Below the pieces are notes generated by a model. It did no database searches. It was not told the DNA's origin and worked only from the letters and a program-made list of their open reading frames with translations. From PALSA-607 sp963825425 (GTDB taxonomy: Bacteria; Actinomycetota; Actinomycetes; Acidothermales; Acidothermaceae), in NCBI GenBank assembly GCA_963825425.1, contig CAWGTF010000017.1, positions 124,001 to 188,000 of the forward strand: a stretch of DNA of 64,000 nt, in the 5' to 3' direction. Of the stretch, positions 1-9,487 are shown in pieces. Position 1 is the first letter of the stretch. Each line of letters begins with the position of its first letter. Both the position numbers and the translations under genes were made by a program.

Positions 1-2
1 AA

Positions 3-665
<663 letters not shown>

Positions 666-680
666 TCGCTCTGTTGCCGT

Positions 681-736
681 CGAGTGAAGGAATTCGGTCG
701 TATTCTTCGCGGAAAACCCCGAAATTCCTTCACTCG
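681..736. repeat. Dispersed hairpin repeat, copy 1
   Basis: The left arm CGAGTGAAGGAATTCGG (681-697) pairs with the right arm CCGAAATTCCTTCACTCG (719-736), with one bulged base and a loop of about 21 nt. The same arms recur at 52615-52672 behind typA with a different loop. It sits between the ychF stop and the convergent NagB-like gene, so it could act as a two-way transcription terminator. The conserved arm sequence points to a REP-like mobile palindrome rather than an ordinary terminator, and there is no U tract. Confidence 0.75.
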
Positions 737-756
737 GCGACTCGCCGGGCTAGGGG

Positions 757-1638
757 CTACAGCCCGAAATCCCAGTCGGGGTTGTGACTGATCGGGTGGT
801 CCGCTGTTTCTCGAGTGGCGGTCAGAAGGGCGTCGCCGTGTTCCTGCAACAGAGTTACCGGGTAGCGGGAATCGGGCGGGCTGAAAAGGCCGACACGTAA
901 GCTGGTTTGCTTCCATGCGCCGGTGTCGCTGAAGAGTCTGATTTTCGTTGCGGCCAGGATCTGACGCATTCCTAAGGTGACCGACATCGGTGGTGCGAAC
1001 TGGTAAGCGGTTCCGAGGTCGCGCTGGGCGAGGGCAAGTACGGTATCGAGATTGTTCTCTTGGATGCGGACGGTCGAAGTGCGGACATCCTCGACGGAGA
1101 GTTCGCTATAGGGGTTTCGGCGTGCCTGGTTGTAGGCGACGTGACCGTCTTGGCCCCAGCCGCCGTAAACGAGGTCGACCGGCTTGAGGTCGAGTAGGCG
1201 CTCGACCTCCGCCATGGTCGCCGGTTCGAGCCAGTGACGGTTGCTCTCCGGGACCGCCAGATCCGGGTCGATCGGTCCGTAGAAGTGCTTCTCCATGACG
1301 CCGCGGAAGGAGAACGGGTGGGCGCGGGGAAGCGTGCGTCCCTGCCAGTCGAGGCATTCATCCATGTGGAAGACCTCGACATGCTTCAGGCTGATCCGCT
1401 CGGTGTTGACGAGGCTCGCAAACGATTGATACCAGGCACGCGGTCCGCACGGGATGATCGCCCGCAGAACTCGATCGGATGACGCGGCGAGCGACACCTC
1501 GTTGGCGAGCTCACGTGCCATCAACTGCCCCATGCTCGCGCTCGTGTCCGTGAGCCGCAGCGGGATTCGCCTGCCCGGATGGTCCACGAGATCGTCGACA
1601 TGGATGCCGCACCACTCGTAGAGGTCGCCATTGTTCAC
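757..1638 (-). CDS. NagB/RpiA-fold sugar-phosphate deaminase/isomerase (glucosamine-6-phosphate deaminase-like)
   Basis: This 293-residue protein resembles glucosamine-6-phosphate deaminases, which convert GlcN-6-P to fructose-6-P and ammonia in the cytosol. The diagnostic stretch is GGWGQDGHVAYNQA (around residue 160), matching the family GxGxDGHIAFNEP loop; a second is the VFHMDECLDW strand near residue 90, equivalent to the NagB F-x-x-DEY region. It is longer than E. coli NagB (266 aa), and some active-site residues differ (GGWGQDG rather than GIGxDG), so the substrate may be a related amino-sugar or ketose phosphate. The start is GTG at 1638. It lies downstream of the GntR regulator on the same strand, spaced by 155 nt in which I see no gene. 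Confidence 0.75.
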   Translation of the reverse strand: MNNGDLYEWCGIHVDDLVDHPGRRIPLRLTDTSASMGQLMARELANEVSLAASSDRVLRAIIPCGPRAWYQSFASLVNTERISLKHVEVFHMDECLDWQGRTLPRAHPFSFRGVMEKHFYGPIDPDLAVPESNRHWLEPATMAEVERLLDLKPVDLVYGGWGQDGHVAYNQARRNPYSELSVEDVRTSTVRIQENNLDTVLALAQRDLGTAYQFAPPMSVTLGMRQILAATKIRLFSDTGAWKQTSLRVGLFSPPDSRYPVTLLQEHGDALLTATRETADHPISHNPDWDFGL

Positions 1639-1793
1639 AGTCGCTTGCCTTACCCTTAGCGTTCGTTGCGAGGATCAATCGAGTTCTGGTTGCAGCCGGC
1701 CACGCGCGCGCCAATCCAACCTGCGGCACCGGCGTCCGGGTGATCGAGGCCTGCGCGGCCGACCGTTAGCGGCGTGGTGGATCGGCGCCTCGT

Positions 1794-2573
1794 CTAGGCG
1801 TGCAGCCGGGAGCGGAAGCGGTATCGGTCTCCGCGGTAGATGATCACGCCGCTCTCCAATGCCCGGCCTCGGGCGTCGTAGAAGGCCTGACGAACCTTGA
1901 GGAGGGGAAATCCGATATTGGCCTTCAAGAGGCCGGCGAGCTCGGAGTCGGCGATGATGGCCTCCACAAGGGTCTCCGCTGACGTGACTGTCGCATCCGC
2001 TGCATTGAATGCCGCGTGGAGAGAGGCACGTCGGAAGTCGATGGTGAGGGCGTTCGGCAGGATGTAGAGGGGCACCACGCTGCGATCGACCGCAACGGGC
2101 ACCCCATTCAGTCGTCGAACTCGACGCAGCAGCAGAACGTCATCGCCCGGCATGATCGACAAGGCCTCGGCTTCTTCGAAACTGGCGGCCATCACTCTCT
2201 GTTCGAGCACGACTGAATCCGGTTCGCTGCCCTTCATCCGCGCCATTTCGCTGAAGCTCATCAACTTGCCGGGAGGCTCGAACAGCGGCCCCATGGCGGC
2301 AGGCGCGGCCTTCGGCGAGGTCTCGTCGGCGACGAACCACCCTCGCCCCGGGATCGATTCGATGAGACCGCGCTTTTGAAGACGCAGCAACGCCTGGCGC
2401 ACGGTCACCCTGCTGACGCCCAGACGGTTCGCCTGCACCGTCTCCGACGGAAGCCTGGTGCCAGGGCCGTGAGAAGAGATTTCAGCCTCGAGCTTGGCCG
2501 CGACCTGTTCCCACAGGTGGGGAGCTGCGTCACGGTGGACAATGTCCGCCGGAAACTTGGTCTGCGAAGCCAC
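1794..2573 (-). CDS. GntR-family transcriptional regulator with UTRA ligand domain (HutC/DasR type)
   Basis: The 259-residue protein has an N-terminal winged helix (about residues 18-85) with the GntR signature LPSETVQANRLGVSRVTVRQ and a wing ending IESIPGRGWFV. A C-terminal UTRA domain (about 100-255) follows; in this family it binds a sugar phosphate or similar effector. It is divergent from the catabolic genes and upstream of the NagB-like gene. The best operator candidates are the paired elements at 2614-2660 and 6126-6171, whose GGTCTTGAC core resembles the DasR consensus GGTCTAGAC. The predicted start GTG at 2573 abuts a GGAGA, which is too close for a Shine-Dalgarno, so the true start may lie a little downstream. 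Confidence 0.88.
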   Translation of the reverse strand: MASQTKFPADIVHRDAAPHLWEQVAAKLEAEISSHGPGTRLPSETVQANRLGVSRVTVRQALLRLQKRGLIESIPGRGWFVADETSPKAAPAAMGPLFEPPGKLMSFSEMARMKGSEPDSVVLEQRVMAASFEEAEALSIMPGDDVLLLRRVRRLNGVPVAVDRSVVPLYILPNALTIDFRRASLHAAFNAADATVTSAETLVEAIIADSELAGLLKANIGFPLLKVRQAFYDARGRALESGVIIYRGDRYRFRSRLHA

Positions 2574-2613
2574 TCTCCATATGGTGGATTGTCGCCGACG
2601 GGCATGTCAATAC

Positions 2614-2660
2614 CTGTATTAAGTCCGGTGTTGACTAACAATACGGCGCTGCTTCATGAT
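2614..2660 (+). promoter_or_regulatory. Operator/promoter element 1, upstream of the amidohydrolase operon
   Basis: The 24-nt element CTGTATTAAGTCCGGTGTTGACTA (two blocks, 2614-2637) matches the element at 6126-6149 at 20 of 24 positions. It contains a -35-like TTGACT (2631-2636), followed after 18 nt by CATGAT (2655-2660) as a possible -10. An imperfect inverted repeat, GTCAATACC (2606-2614) and GGTGTTGAC (2627-2635), overlaps the -35. This arrangement suggests repression by the neighbouring GntR protein. It lies in the 153-nt divergent space between gntR and the amidohydrolase and could also serve autoregulation. Confidence 0.55.
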
Positions 2661-2726
2661 GCGGCGCCTCTTCGTGATCAAGGACACACCGCAGGTCGAT
2701 TACCGGTCAACAAGGAGAGCATCGAG

Positions 2727-3871
2727 ATGCATGGGGAGTCCGGCTTCGCCCAGGAACTGCCTTTGAGCGAGTATCGACCTGTCTCAGAGCTTGTGACGGA
2801 GTCGAACGTTCCCGACGACCGCGCGGTTTCCCGTCATCGACGCCCACACGCACCTCGGGCGATGGCTCGCTTCGTGGGTGGGCAGATCCGAAGCAGTGGC
2901 TGGTCGACGACGTCGAATCGTGGCTCACAGCCATGAGTGCGTATGGCGTGCAGGCGTTCGTGAATCTCGACGGCCGCTGGGGTGACGAGCTCGAGCAGAA
3001 TCTCGAGCGGTTCGACCGCGCGTATCCGGGTCGGATCGCTACGTTCGCTCACGCCGATTGGTCTTCTTTCTCGGCTTCGGGCGGGGTGAGCGGGATCATC
3101 GATGCTCTCGGCGACTCGGCTCGAGCCGGCGCCGCCGGTCTCAAGGTCTGGAAAGACCTCGGACTGCTCGTACCTGACAGCGATGGCGACCTCGTCATGC
3201 CCGACGATGCTCGCCTCTTCGATGTATGGGAGGCGGCCGGCGAACTCGGCCTCCCCGTGTGGTGGCATGTCGCCGACCCGGTCGCCTTCTTCAAACCGGT
3301 CGACGGGCGCAATGAGAACTACGAACTACTGGTTGCGCGTCCTGATTGGGTGTTCAGCGGACCCCCGTTCCCGACTTTCGACCGGCTCATCCAGTCGCTG
3401 GAAACGGTGGTCGCAGCGCATCCGCGGACAACCTTCGTTGCCGTTCATGGGGGCTGCTACGCCGAGAACCTGGGGTGGGTCGGGCGGCTGCTCGACGACT
3501 ATCCCAACCTCAACATCGACATCGCGGCCCGCATCGCCCAACTCGGCCGACAGCCGCGCGCAGCGCGTGAACTCATCATGCGGCATCCCTCACGAGTTCT
3601 CTTCGGCAGCGACGAGTTGCCGCCGACGGGATCCGGCTATGCCGGCGATCCGCACTATGCCAGGCACTACCGCCGCCATTTCCAGTTTCTCGAAAGCGCA
3701 GACGAGGGCTTCGCGCACGGCGATGAAGACCCGCCGCTATTCGGGCGTTGGACCATCTCCGGACTGGATCTACCTGACGACGTTCTGCGTGCCGTCTATT
3801 CGGGAAATGCGGCGCGATTGCTGCCGCAGCTCGCCGTCGCCACGCACGGCCCACACGAAGAAACGAGTTGA
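2727..3871 (+). CDS. Amidohydrolase (metal-dependent TIM-barrel hydrolase); two apparent frameshifts
   Basis: This looks like an amidohydrolase_2-type enzyme, probably hydrolysing or decarboxylating a sugar-derived acid or lactone. The metal-binding start motif VIDAHTHLGRW is encoded at 2833-2865, but in a different frame from the upstream start and from the body (2933-3871). Removing one T at 2827-2829 and one G at about 2876-2883 joins the segments into a continuous 380-residue protein. ATG 2727 is chosen because AAGGAG precedes it by 9 nt and the segment LSEYRPVSELV fits the family N-terminus. Further metal or catalytic segments are VWWHVAD, FVAVHGG and LFGSDEL. It is the first gene of a unit with the kinase and epimerase. 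As deposited, the enzyme would lack its N-terminal HxH. Confidence 0.75.
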
Positions 3872-3874
3872 TTG

Positions 3875-4949
3875 ATGACCGCCGAAGGTGGCAGAGCGAA
3901 CCCTCGCCGATACGACGTGATCGTCGGCACCGGCGGCATCGGATCCGGAATCTCCCTGCGACTGGAGGGCGACCATCTCTTAGGACGCGAGGAGAGCCGT
4001 CCGGTTTCGCTGCTCGATGCCCGGGACTACTGCAAGCTGCATATCGTCTTCCACTATCTGCGCGTTCTGGTCGGCGACCGTGCACGCGTGCTCGCAGTCG
4101 GAAAAGTGGGCGATGACGCGGCGGGATCGCAACTCCTCAAGGAAATGCAGCAGATCGGGCTGGACCTCGGCCATGTGACAGTCGTCCCGAATCGGGACAC
4201 GCTGTATTCGGTCGCGTTCAGCTATCCGAATGGCGAGGGCGGCAATCTCACCACGATCCGATCGGCTTCGAACGACGTCACGCCGGCGGATATCCGTGCC
4301 ACGCAGGCGGAGTTGACTGCGCTTGCCGGGCGAGGAATGGTCGTCGCTCTGCCGGAGGTGCCACTGGCGACGCGGCTCGAGCTGCTCCGGATGGGAGGCG
4401 AGCTAAGTTTTCTGCGGGTGGCGACGTTCGTCTCGAGCGAGGCGGCCGCGGTCGCATCCTCTGGGATGCTCACGGACATCGACCTGCTTGTGCTGAATGC
4501 GGATGAAGCTGCCGCGTTCACCGGCGGGAACGACCGCTCCGCGGCAGCTGGCCCGGGCGCAGACGGCTCCGGCGAAGACCTTGCGCGGCACAGCATCGAA
4601 CGGCTTCTCGCGCGCAACGACCGGCTCTCGATCGTCATCACCGCGGGCGTGAGCGGCAGCTGGTCCTGGAACGGTGAGACGACAGAGCATGTGCCGGCCA
4701 TCCTGGCTCCGGTTCGGAGCACGGCGGGAGCAGGTGACGCGCATCTCGCCGGCATCCTGTCTGGACTCACTCTGGGCGCGAGTCTGCACGAGGCGAATAG
4801 GTTCGCTTCGTTGATCAGCTCGATGAAAGTCGGCAGCCCGCACACCATCAACCCGGAGATCGCCTGGGCGACAGTCCGCAGCACGGCGGCTGAGCATCGG
4901 CTTCTCGTTGCCGGCCGGATCCGCTTGGCGACGAAACGGCGACCAATGA
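3875..4949 (+). CDS. PfkB-family carbohydrate kinase; C-terminus probably frameshifted into the epimerase
   Basis: This is a ribokinase-like sugar kinase, opening YDVIVGTGGIGSGI and carrying the anion-hole and catalytic-base motif STAGAGDAHLAG near residue 290. In the raw frame it runs straight into the aldose epimerase, giving one 730-residue ORF. Removing one base near 4897 lets the kinase end EHGFSLPAG...GDQ at TGA 4947-4949. That stop overlaps the epimerase ATG 4946 in a classic ATGA junction, so I read two coupled genes; a real bifunctional fusion is the alternative. The start is ATG 3875, four nt after the amidohydrolase stop. The substrate is unknown, but context suggests phosphorylation of a hexose released by the locus. 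Confidence 0.75.
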
Positions 4950-6067
4950 ACGGCTGGGCGCCTCCTGGCGTCTCCATCGCGGGAGACGTCGACGGGCGGC
5001 CCATCAAGCGGTTCGAGTTGGTCAACGACCACGGGATGTCGGTGGTAGTGCTCGAGTACGGAGCGATCATCCAAGCGATCAGGGTGCCCGATCGCGGCGG
5101 GCGAATCGACAACGTCGCGCTCGGGCTCGCGACGGTGGACGATTATGTCGGCGACGGCTCGTACTTCGGTGCAGTCGTCGGGAGATTCGCGAACCGGATC
5201 GAGAATGGTCGGTTCGTGCTCGACGGGCGGCGCCATCAGGTGACGGTGAATGAGCCACCGAGCAGTGTGCACGGCGGCGCACGCGGATTCAACCGGAAGG
5301 TGTGGGACGGCACGCCGTTCGTGACGAGCGAAGCTGCCGGAGTTCGCATGTCTTACCTGAGCCCAGCCGGCGAGGAGGGGTTTCCCGGAAACCTCGATGT
5401 CGAGGTCGGCTACGAACTACTGCGCCACGAGAACACGATCCGCTTCAGCTATTCCGCAACGACCGATGCGCCGACGATCGTGAACCTGACGAATCATTCC
5501 TACCTCAACCTCGACGGGGAGGGGGCCGGCTCGATTCTCGATCACGTCGTGACGATCCAATCCGACGGCTATCTGCCGCTGTCCAGCACGATGATCCCGA
5601 CCGGCGACGTGGCGCGCGTGTCATCGACCCCGCTGGATTTCCGGATTCCGAAGACAATCGGATCACGAGTGAAAAGCACCTACCCGCAGATCGCACTGGT
5701 CGGCGGCTACGACCACAATTTCGTGGTGCGGCGAGCCGACAGCGGACTGACTCAAGCCCTCACGATGGAGTCTGCCGCTTCCGGGCGCAGCGTCGAGGTG
5801 TGGACGACCGAGCCGGCGATCGACTTCTACTCCGGCAACTACTTCGACGGCTCGGTGATCGGCGCTGGCGGTGCCCCGTATGAACGATGGGCGGGAGTCG
5901 CCATCGAACCCGAGCACGTCTCGAATTCACCCAACCTGCCCGCGTTCCCCTCGACAACGCTCCGCCCGGGTGAGACCTACGCCTCGCTGACGGAGTTCCG
6001 GTTCGGTGTCGTGGGCTCCGACGGGGAGTTCACGGTCGCTGAAACGTCCGCCTCCGACCGCGGTTAG
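4946..6067 (+). CDS. Aldose 1-epimerase (galactose mutarotase family)
   Basis: This 373-residue galactose mutarotase-like beta-sandwich enzyme interconverts the alpha and beta anomers of aldoses. Family landmarks are GRFANRIENGRF, the SVHGG histidine, the TNHSYLNLDG histidine, the YDHNFV aspartate and the C-terminal GVAIEPEH catalytic glutamate with SPNLPAFPS. It is in frame with the upstream kinase in the sequence as given, but the ATG at 4946 overlaps an alternative kinase stop. A mutarotase suits a locus with an alpha-galactosidase and other retaining glycosidases. A 10-bp hairpin follows the stop by 17 nt. Confidence 0.92.
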   Translation: MNGWAPPGVSIAGDVDGRPIKRFELVNDHGMSVVVLEYGAIIQAIRVPDRGGRIDNVALGLATVDDYVGDGSYFGAVVGRFANRIENGRFVLDGRRHQVTVNEPPSSVHGGARGFNRKVWDGTPFVTSEAAGVRMSYLSPAGEEGFPGNLDVEVGYELLRHENTIRFSYSATTDAPTIVNLTNHSYLNLDGEGAGSILDHVVTIQSDGYLPLSSTMIPTGDVARVSSTPLDFRIPKTIGSRVKSTYPQIALVGGYDHNFVVRRADSGLTQALTMESAASGRSVEVWTTEPAIDFYSGNYFDGSVIGAGGAPYERWAGVAIEPEHVSNSPNLPAFPSTTLRPGETYASLTEFRFGVVGSDGEFTVAETSASDRG

Positions 6068-6084
6068 TCCCGGCCAGCCGGGTG

Positions 6085-6114
6085 CTTCACGACCAGCTGT
6101 CAGGGGTCGTGAAG
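6085..6114 (+). terminator. Hairpin after the epimerase gene
   Basis: CTTCACGACC (6085-6094) and GGTCGTGAAG (6105-6114) form a perfect 10-bp stem with a 10-nt loop just downstream of the epimerase stop. There is no T-run, as is common in actinobacterial terminators. It would separate the amidohydrolase-kinase-epimerase unit from the transporter unit. Confidence 0.55.
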
Positions 6115-6125
6115 GGATGGTCCAC

Positions 6126-6171
6126 TTGTATTAATACCGGTCTTGACTAGCTGCTTCTGGCGTCTGATCAT
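6126..6171 (+). promoter_or_regulatory. Operator/promoter element 2, upstream of the sugar ABC transporter operon
   Basis: The 24-nt element 6126-6149 (TTGTATTAATACCGG then TCTTGACTA) repeats element 1. It contains a perfect palindrome GTATTAATAC (6128-6137) and a GGTCTTGAC core close to the DasR-type operator. TTGACT (6143-6148) followed after 17 nt by GATCAT (6166-6171) is a plausible sigma-70-type promoter. The operator overlaps the -35, which suggests repression. Confidence 0.6.
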
Positions 6172-6270
6172 TGGTGCCACTCACTGGAAGACCTACTCGC
6201 GTCGTCGTCCCATGAGTTCGAGCCCTTCAGTTGCACACCGCGGATCCTCGAACTACGAAAGGTAAAGCCC

Positions 6271-7677
6271 ATGAAGCTGGAGTCGAGTCGTCGGCGCGTC
6301 AGTTCTGCTCGTTGCAGCGCAGCGAAGCGGACAGGTAGTAGTCCCGTGAGAACTCGCAAGTCGCGGTTGATGGCAGCCGGAGCAGGAGTCCTTGCCGCTG
6401 TGGTCGTCATCTCCGGTTGCAGCTCGAAGTCGTCCTCCGGCGCCCCGTCCGGAAAGTTCACGGCCGGCGCGCTGGACAAGACCTTCTCCGGGACGACCAT
6501 CTCTGTGATGCTGCCGCCGTGGGGTACCTTCCCGCAGAACGTCCTCGATAAGTTCACCGCCGAGACCGGCATCAAAGTGAAAATGCAGACCCTCGCCTGG
6601 GACTCGATCCACGACAAGGTGGTGACGGCGGAGGCGAGCGGACAGGCGCCTGCGGACGTGGTGGAGATGGACTGGACGTGGGTGTCCCAGTTCGGCGCGG
6701 CCGGCTGGTTCGTCCCGCTGGACAAGTACCTGTCGAAGGCACAGCTGAGCGACTCGGTCGGTGCGAGCCAGTTCGTCAGCAAGGGGCAGCAGATCGGCAT
6801 CCCCTACTCGCTGGACTTCCGAGGCACTGAGGTCGACATGACCGCGCTGAAGAAGGCCGGCATCTCGACACCGCCGACGACCTGGGCCGACACCCTGACC
6901 GACGCAGAGGCTGTCAAGAAGGCCGGCGTGGTCGCGTACCCGATCGCCTATGCCCTGAAGGTCCTCGAGGGCGCGGCAACGCCGTGGTACGCCCTGGTCC
7001 GTGGTTCCGGCGGTCAGATCCTCACCGCGAAGGGCCAGCCCGCCTTCGCGGACGGCGGGATTGGGCAGGCCGCGTTCCAGTTCATCCGCGACGCGTACTC
7101 GAAGGGCCTGATCGACCCCGGCGCGATCGGCCTCACCGAAGAACAAGTCAGCGACAACTTCGCCGCCGGCCGGGCCGCCATCCTTCTGTCGGCCAGCCCC
7201 AACTCGGTCCCGGGATACACCGACCCGACCAAGAGCAAGGTTGCGAAGGACGACCTCCAGTTCATCCACGTGCCCGGTCAGTCAAACAACACCGGCCCTA
7301 GCGTGGGTTTGGAGGAGGCCTTGTCGATCCCGAAGGCCTCCAAGAACAAGGAGGCGGCCGCGGAGTTCATCACGTGGTGGATGCAGACTCCGCAGATGCT
7401 GACGGCCCAAAGCAACCCGGACATGGGGCTGCTGCCGCCGAGCCATGCCGCCCTGCAGCAGTTGGCGTCCTCAGGCAAGCTGGCGGGCGCCTCGACGATC
7501 ATCGGCATGGCCGCGAACATCCAAGCGATCATGCCCGTCCTGCCCACCTGGTACTCGAAGTTCGTCATCGACGCGGCAGGAACGATCCAGTCGGTCGCGA
7601 CCGGCCAGACGGCCCCCGCCGACGGGATCGCGAAGCTCGCGACGCAGACCAAGCAGCTCGCCGCGCAGGGGCAGTAG
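6271..7677 (+). CDS. ABC sugar transporter substrate-binding lipoprotein (CUT1 family)
   Basis: This 468-residue extracellular solute-binding protein is predicted to be lipid-anchored. A basic N-region (VRTRKSRLM) is followed by a hydrophobic stretch and the lipobox VISGC with cysteine near residue 50, then a Ser/Gly-rich linker. The body shows the family-1 pattern (ISVMLPPWGTF, FTAETGIKV, an aromatic-rich cleft, EEALSIPKASKNKEAAAEFI). The ATG at 6271 has AAAGG 7-8 nt upstream; a GTG near 6346 would give a more ordinary signal-peptide length. It feeds the two permeases directly downstream. The substrate is probably an oligosaccharide released or cleaved by the co-encoded glycosidases (inference). 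Confidence 0.93.
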   Translation: MKLESSRRRVSSARCSAAKRTGSSPVRTRKSRLMAAGAGVLAAVVVISGCSSKSSSGAPSGKFTAGALDKTFSGTTISVMLPPWGTFPQNVLDKFTAETGIKVKMQTLAWDSIHDKVVTAEASGQAPADVVEMDWTWVSQFGAAGWFVPLDKYLSKAQLSDSVGASQFVSKGQQIGIPYSLDFRGTEVDMTALKKAGISTPPTTWADTLTDAEAVKKAGVVAYPIAYALKVLEGAATPWYALVRGSGGQILTAKGQPAFADGGIGQAAFQFIRDAYSKGLIDPGAIGLTEEQVSDNFAAGRAAILLSASPNSVPGYTDPTKSKVAKDDLQFIHVPGQSNNTGPSVGLEEALSIPKASKNKEAAAEFITWWMQTPQMLTAQSNPDMGLLPPSHAALQQLASSGKLAGASTIIGMAANIQAIMPVLPTWYSKFVIDAAGTIQSVATGQTAPADGIAKLATQTKQLAAQGQ

Positions 7678-7680
7678 ACG

Positions 7681-8637
7681 GTGCTGGGGGCCGGCCGGCC
7701 GCTGCAGACGCAGAAGCAGAAGCGGACGCAGCCGGCCGGCCCTAACACCCGGCGGTCGGCGTCACGGCGCCGGATCAACCGTCTCGGGCTGTTGCTTGTC
7801 GCGCCGTCTGCTCTGGTCATCGCGGTGCTGGTGCTCTTCCCGAGCATCCGCAGCGTGATCGGCAGCTCCCGGCGGTACGAGCTGACCGATCAGAACCACG
7901 CTTTCAACGGCGTCCAGAACTACAGATCGGTACTCGCCGACAGCGACTTCCAGCAGTCGCTGAAGAACACCGCGGGCTACTTCGTCGTCGTCAGCGTGTT
8001 GGTGCTCCTGATTGGCATCGTGGTAGCCCTGTGGTTGCAGAGCCTGCGCGGCGTCGTCCGCGCCGTCGCGCTGACGGTGGTCGTGCTGCCCTGGGCCGTG
8101 CCCGGCACGGTCTCCGGCGTCCTCTGGTCGTTCATCCTCAACCCCACTGGCACGGGGCTGCTGAATTCGCTCCTGAAGTCGCTGCACCTGATCGGGAGCT
8201 ACCAGGCGTGGCTGAACAAGCCAATCGCGGGAATCCTCGTGATCGCCGTTACCGTCGCCTGGAGTGCGGCACCACTCGGCGTCATCATTCTGCTGGCCGG
8301 CCTCGAAGGCATCCCGCGAGAGCTGTACGAGCAGAGCCTCATCGACGGCGCGAACCGGATCAAGCAGTTCACCTCGATCACCCTGCCCCTGCTGCGGCCG
8401 GCGATCGCGATCGTCTTGCTGAACGGCGCCGTGGTCTCGATCGGCCTGTTCGACCAGGTCTACGTCCTGGTCGGCCTCGACCCGAGCAAGGTCACCCTCG
8501 GGGGGCAGATTTACGTGTACGCGTTCCGCGACTTCAACTTCGGTTTCGGGTACGCCGCGTCCGTGATAGCGACTCTGATCACGGCGGCCATCTCAGTTGT
8601 CTACCTGAAGCTTATTTACCGCGAGGAGGAGTACTGA
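7681..8637 (+). CDS. ABC sugar transporter permease, MalF type
   Basis: This 318-residue inner-membrane permease has an N-terminal cytoplasmic stretch and about six membrane helices. The EAA loop that docks the ATPase is visible as GIPRELYEQSLIDGANRIKQ followed by FTSITLPLLRP. It starts with GTG three nt after the binding-protein stop and ends one nt before the next start, so the three transporter genes are one unit. No ATP-binding subunit is encoded nearby; CUT1 importers in actinobacteria commonly borrow a shared MsiK-type ATPase. Confidence 0.94.
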   Translation: MLGAGRPLQTQKQKRTQPAGPNTRRSASRRRINRLGLLLVAPSALVIAVLVLFPSIRSVIGSSRRYELTDQNHAFNGVQNYRSVLADSDFQQSLKNTAGYFVVVSVLVLLIGIVVALWLQSLRGVVRAVALTVVVLPWAVPGTVSGVLWSFILNPTGTGLLNSLLKSLHLIGSYQAWLNKPIAGILVIAVTVAWSAAPLGVIILLAGLEGIPRELYEQSLIDGANRIKQFTSITLPLLRPAIAIVLLNGAVVSIGLFDQVYVLVGLDPSKVTLGGQIYVYAFRDFNFGFGYAASVIATLITAAISVVYLKLIYREEEY

Positions 8638-8638
8638 G

Positions 8639-9487
8639 GTGAAGAAGCGCGCCGGCTTCGGGCCCTGGTGGGGGTCGCTCCGCGTCGTCATCGGGGTACT
8701 GGTCGCCGTCTGGTCGCTCGCGCCCATCTATTGGGGTGTCGTGATCGCGTTCGCGACCCCGGCCGAGATCCTCCGCCCGGCGTCGCTGCTGCCGCAGGGG
8801 TTCACCTTGAATAACTTCGCGCGACTGCTGAACGGCACCACTCTGTCGCACTCCTTCTATAAGGCGCTCGGGAGCTCGGTGATTCAGGCAGGCGGCACGA
8901 CGCTGTTGACGCTGCTGCTCGCGCTGCCTGCCGCGTATGCCTTTGCACGCCTCACCTTCCGCGGTGCCACGTTGCTGTTGTCGATGATTACGGTCACCCT
9001 CGCGGTTCCCCTCTACCTCGTACTGATCCCGTTGTTCCAGTTGTTGAGCTCGGCGGGGCTGATCAACACGCAACAGGGCGTGATCGTCGTGCTCACCTCG
9101 GCCGCGCTGCCGCTGGCGATCTGGATCCTTCGCAGTCACATCGTGACCTTGCCCGCGGATCTGGAGTCGGCCGCGCGGCTCGACGGCGCGAGCACCTTCA
9201 CGCTCATGCGGCTCATCATCGGTCCGCTCGTGGCGCCAGGGCTCGTTGCGGCCGCCCTCGTCACCTTCATCGCCAGCTGGATCACGTTCCTGATCCCTCT
9301 CGTGTATGCGAGCACGCCGAGCACGGAGCCGTTGACCGTCCTGATCCCGGCCTTGGTGGGCAAATTCAGCAGCGATTACGGCCTGCAAGCGGCCGCCGGA
9401 CTCATCGCGGTGGCACCCCCCGTGCTACTCGTGATTCTGCTGCGGAAGTACCTGCTGTCCGGGCTGCTGAAGGGAGCATCTAAATGA
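8639..9487 (+). CDS. ABC sugar transporter permease, MalG type
   Basis: This 282-residue permease is the partner of the preceding MalF-type subunit. It has about six membrane helices and the EAA loop LPADLESAARLDGASTFTLM, then RLIIGPLVAPGL. The start is GTG 8639, one nt beyond the upstream stop. Its TGA overlaps the ATG of the acetyltransferase (ATGA at 9484-9487), showing translational coupling. Confidence 0.94.
   Translation: MKKRAGFGPWWGSLRVVIGVLVAVWSLAPIYWGVVIAFATPAEILRPASLLPQGFTLNNFARLLNGTTLSHSFYKALGSSVIQAGGTTLLTLLLALPAAYAFARLTFRGATLLLSMITVTLAVPLYLVLIPLFQLLSSAGLINTQQGVIVVLTSAALPLAIWILRSHIVTLPADLESAARLDGASTFTLMRLIIGPLVAPGLVAAALVTFIASWITFLIPLVYASTPSTEPLTVLIPALVGKFSSDYGLQAAAGLIAVAPPVLLVILLRKYLLSGLLKGASK

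Noticed and set aside
2376..2936. 186-residue plus-strand ORF before the amidohydrolase
   Set aside because: Most of it lies antisense to gntR and in the promoter gap; only its last part, from ATG 2727, is the true N-terminus of the frameshifted amidohydrolase.
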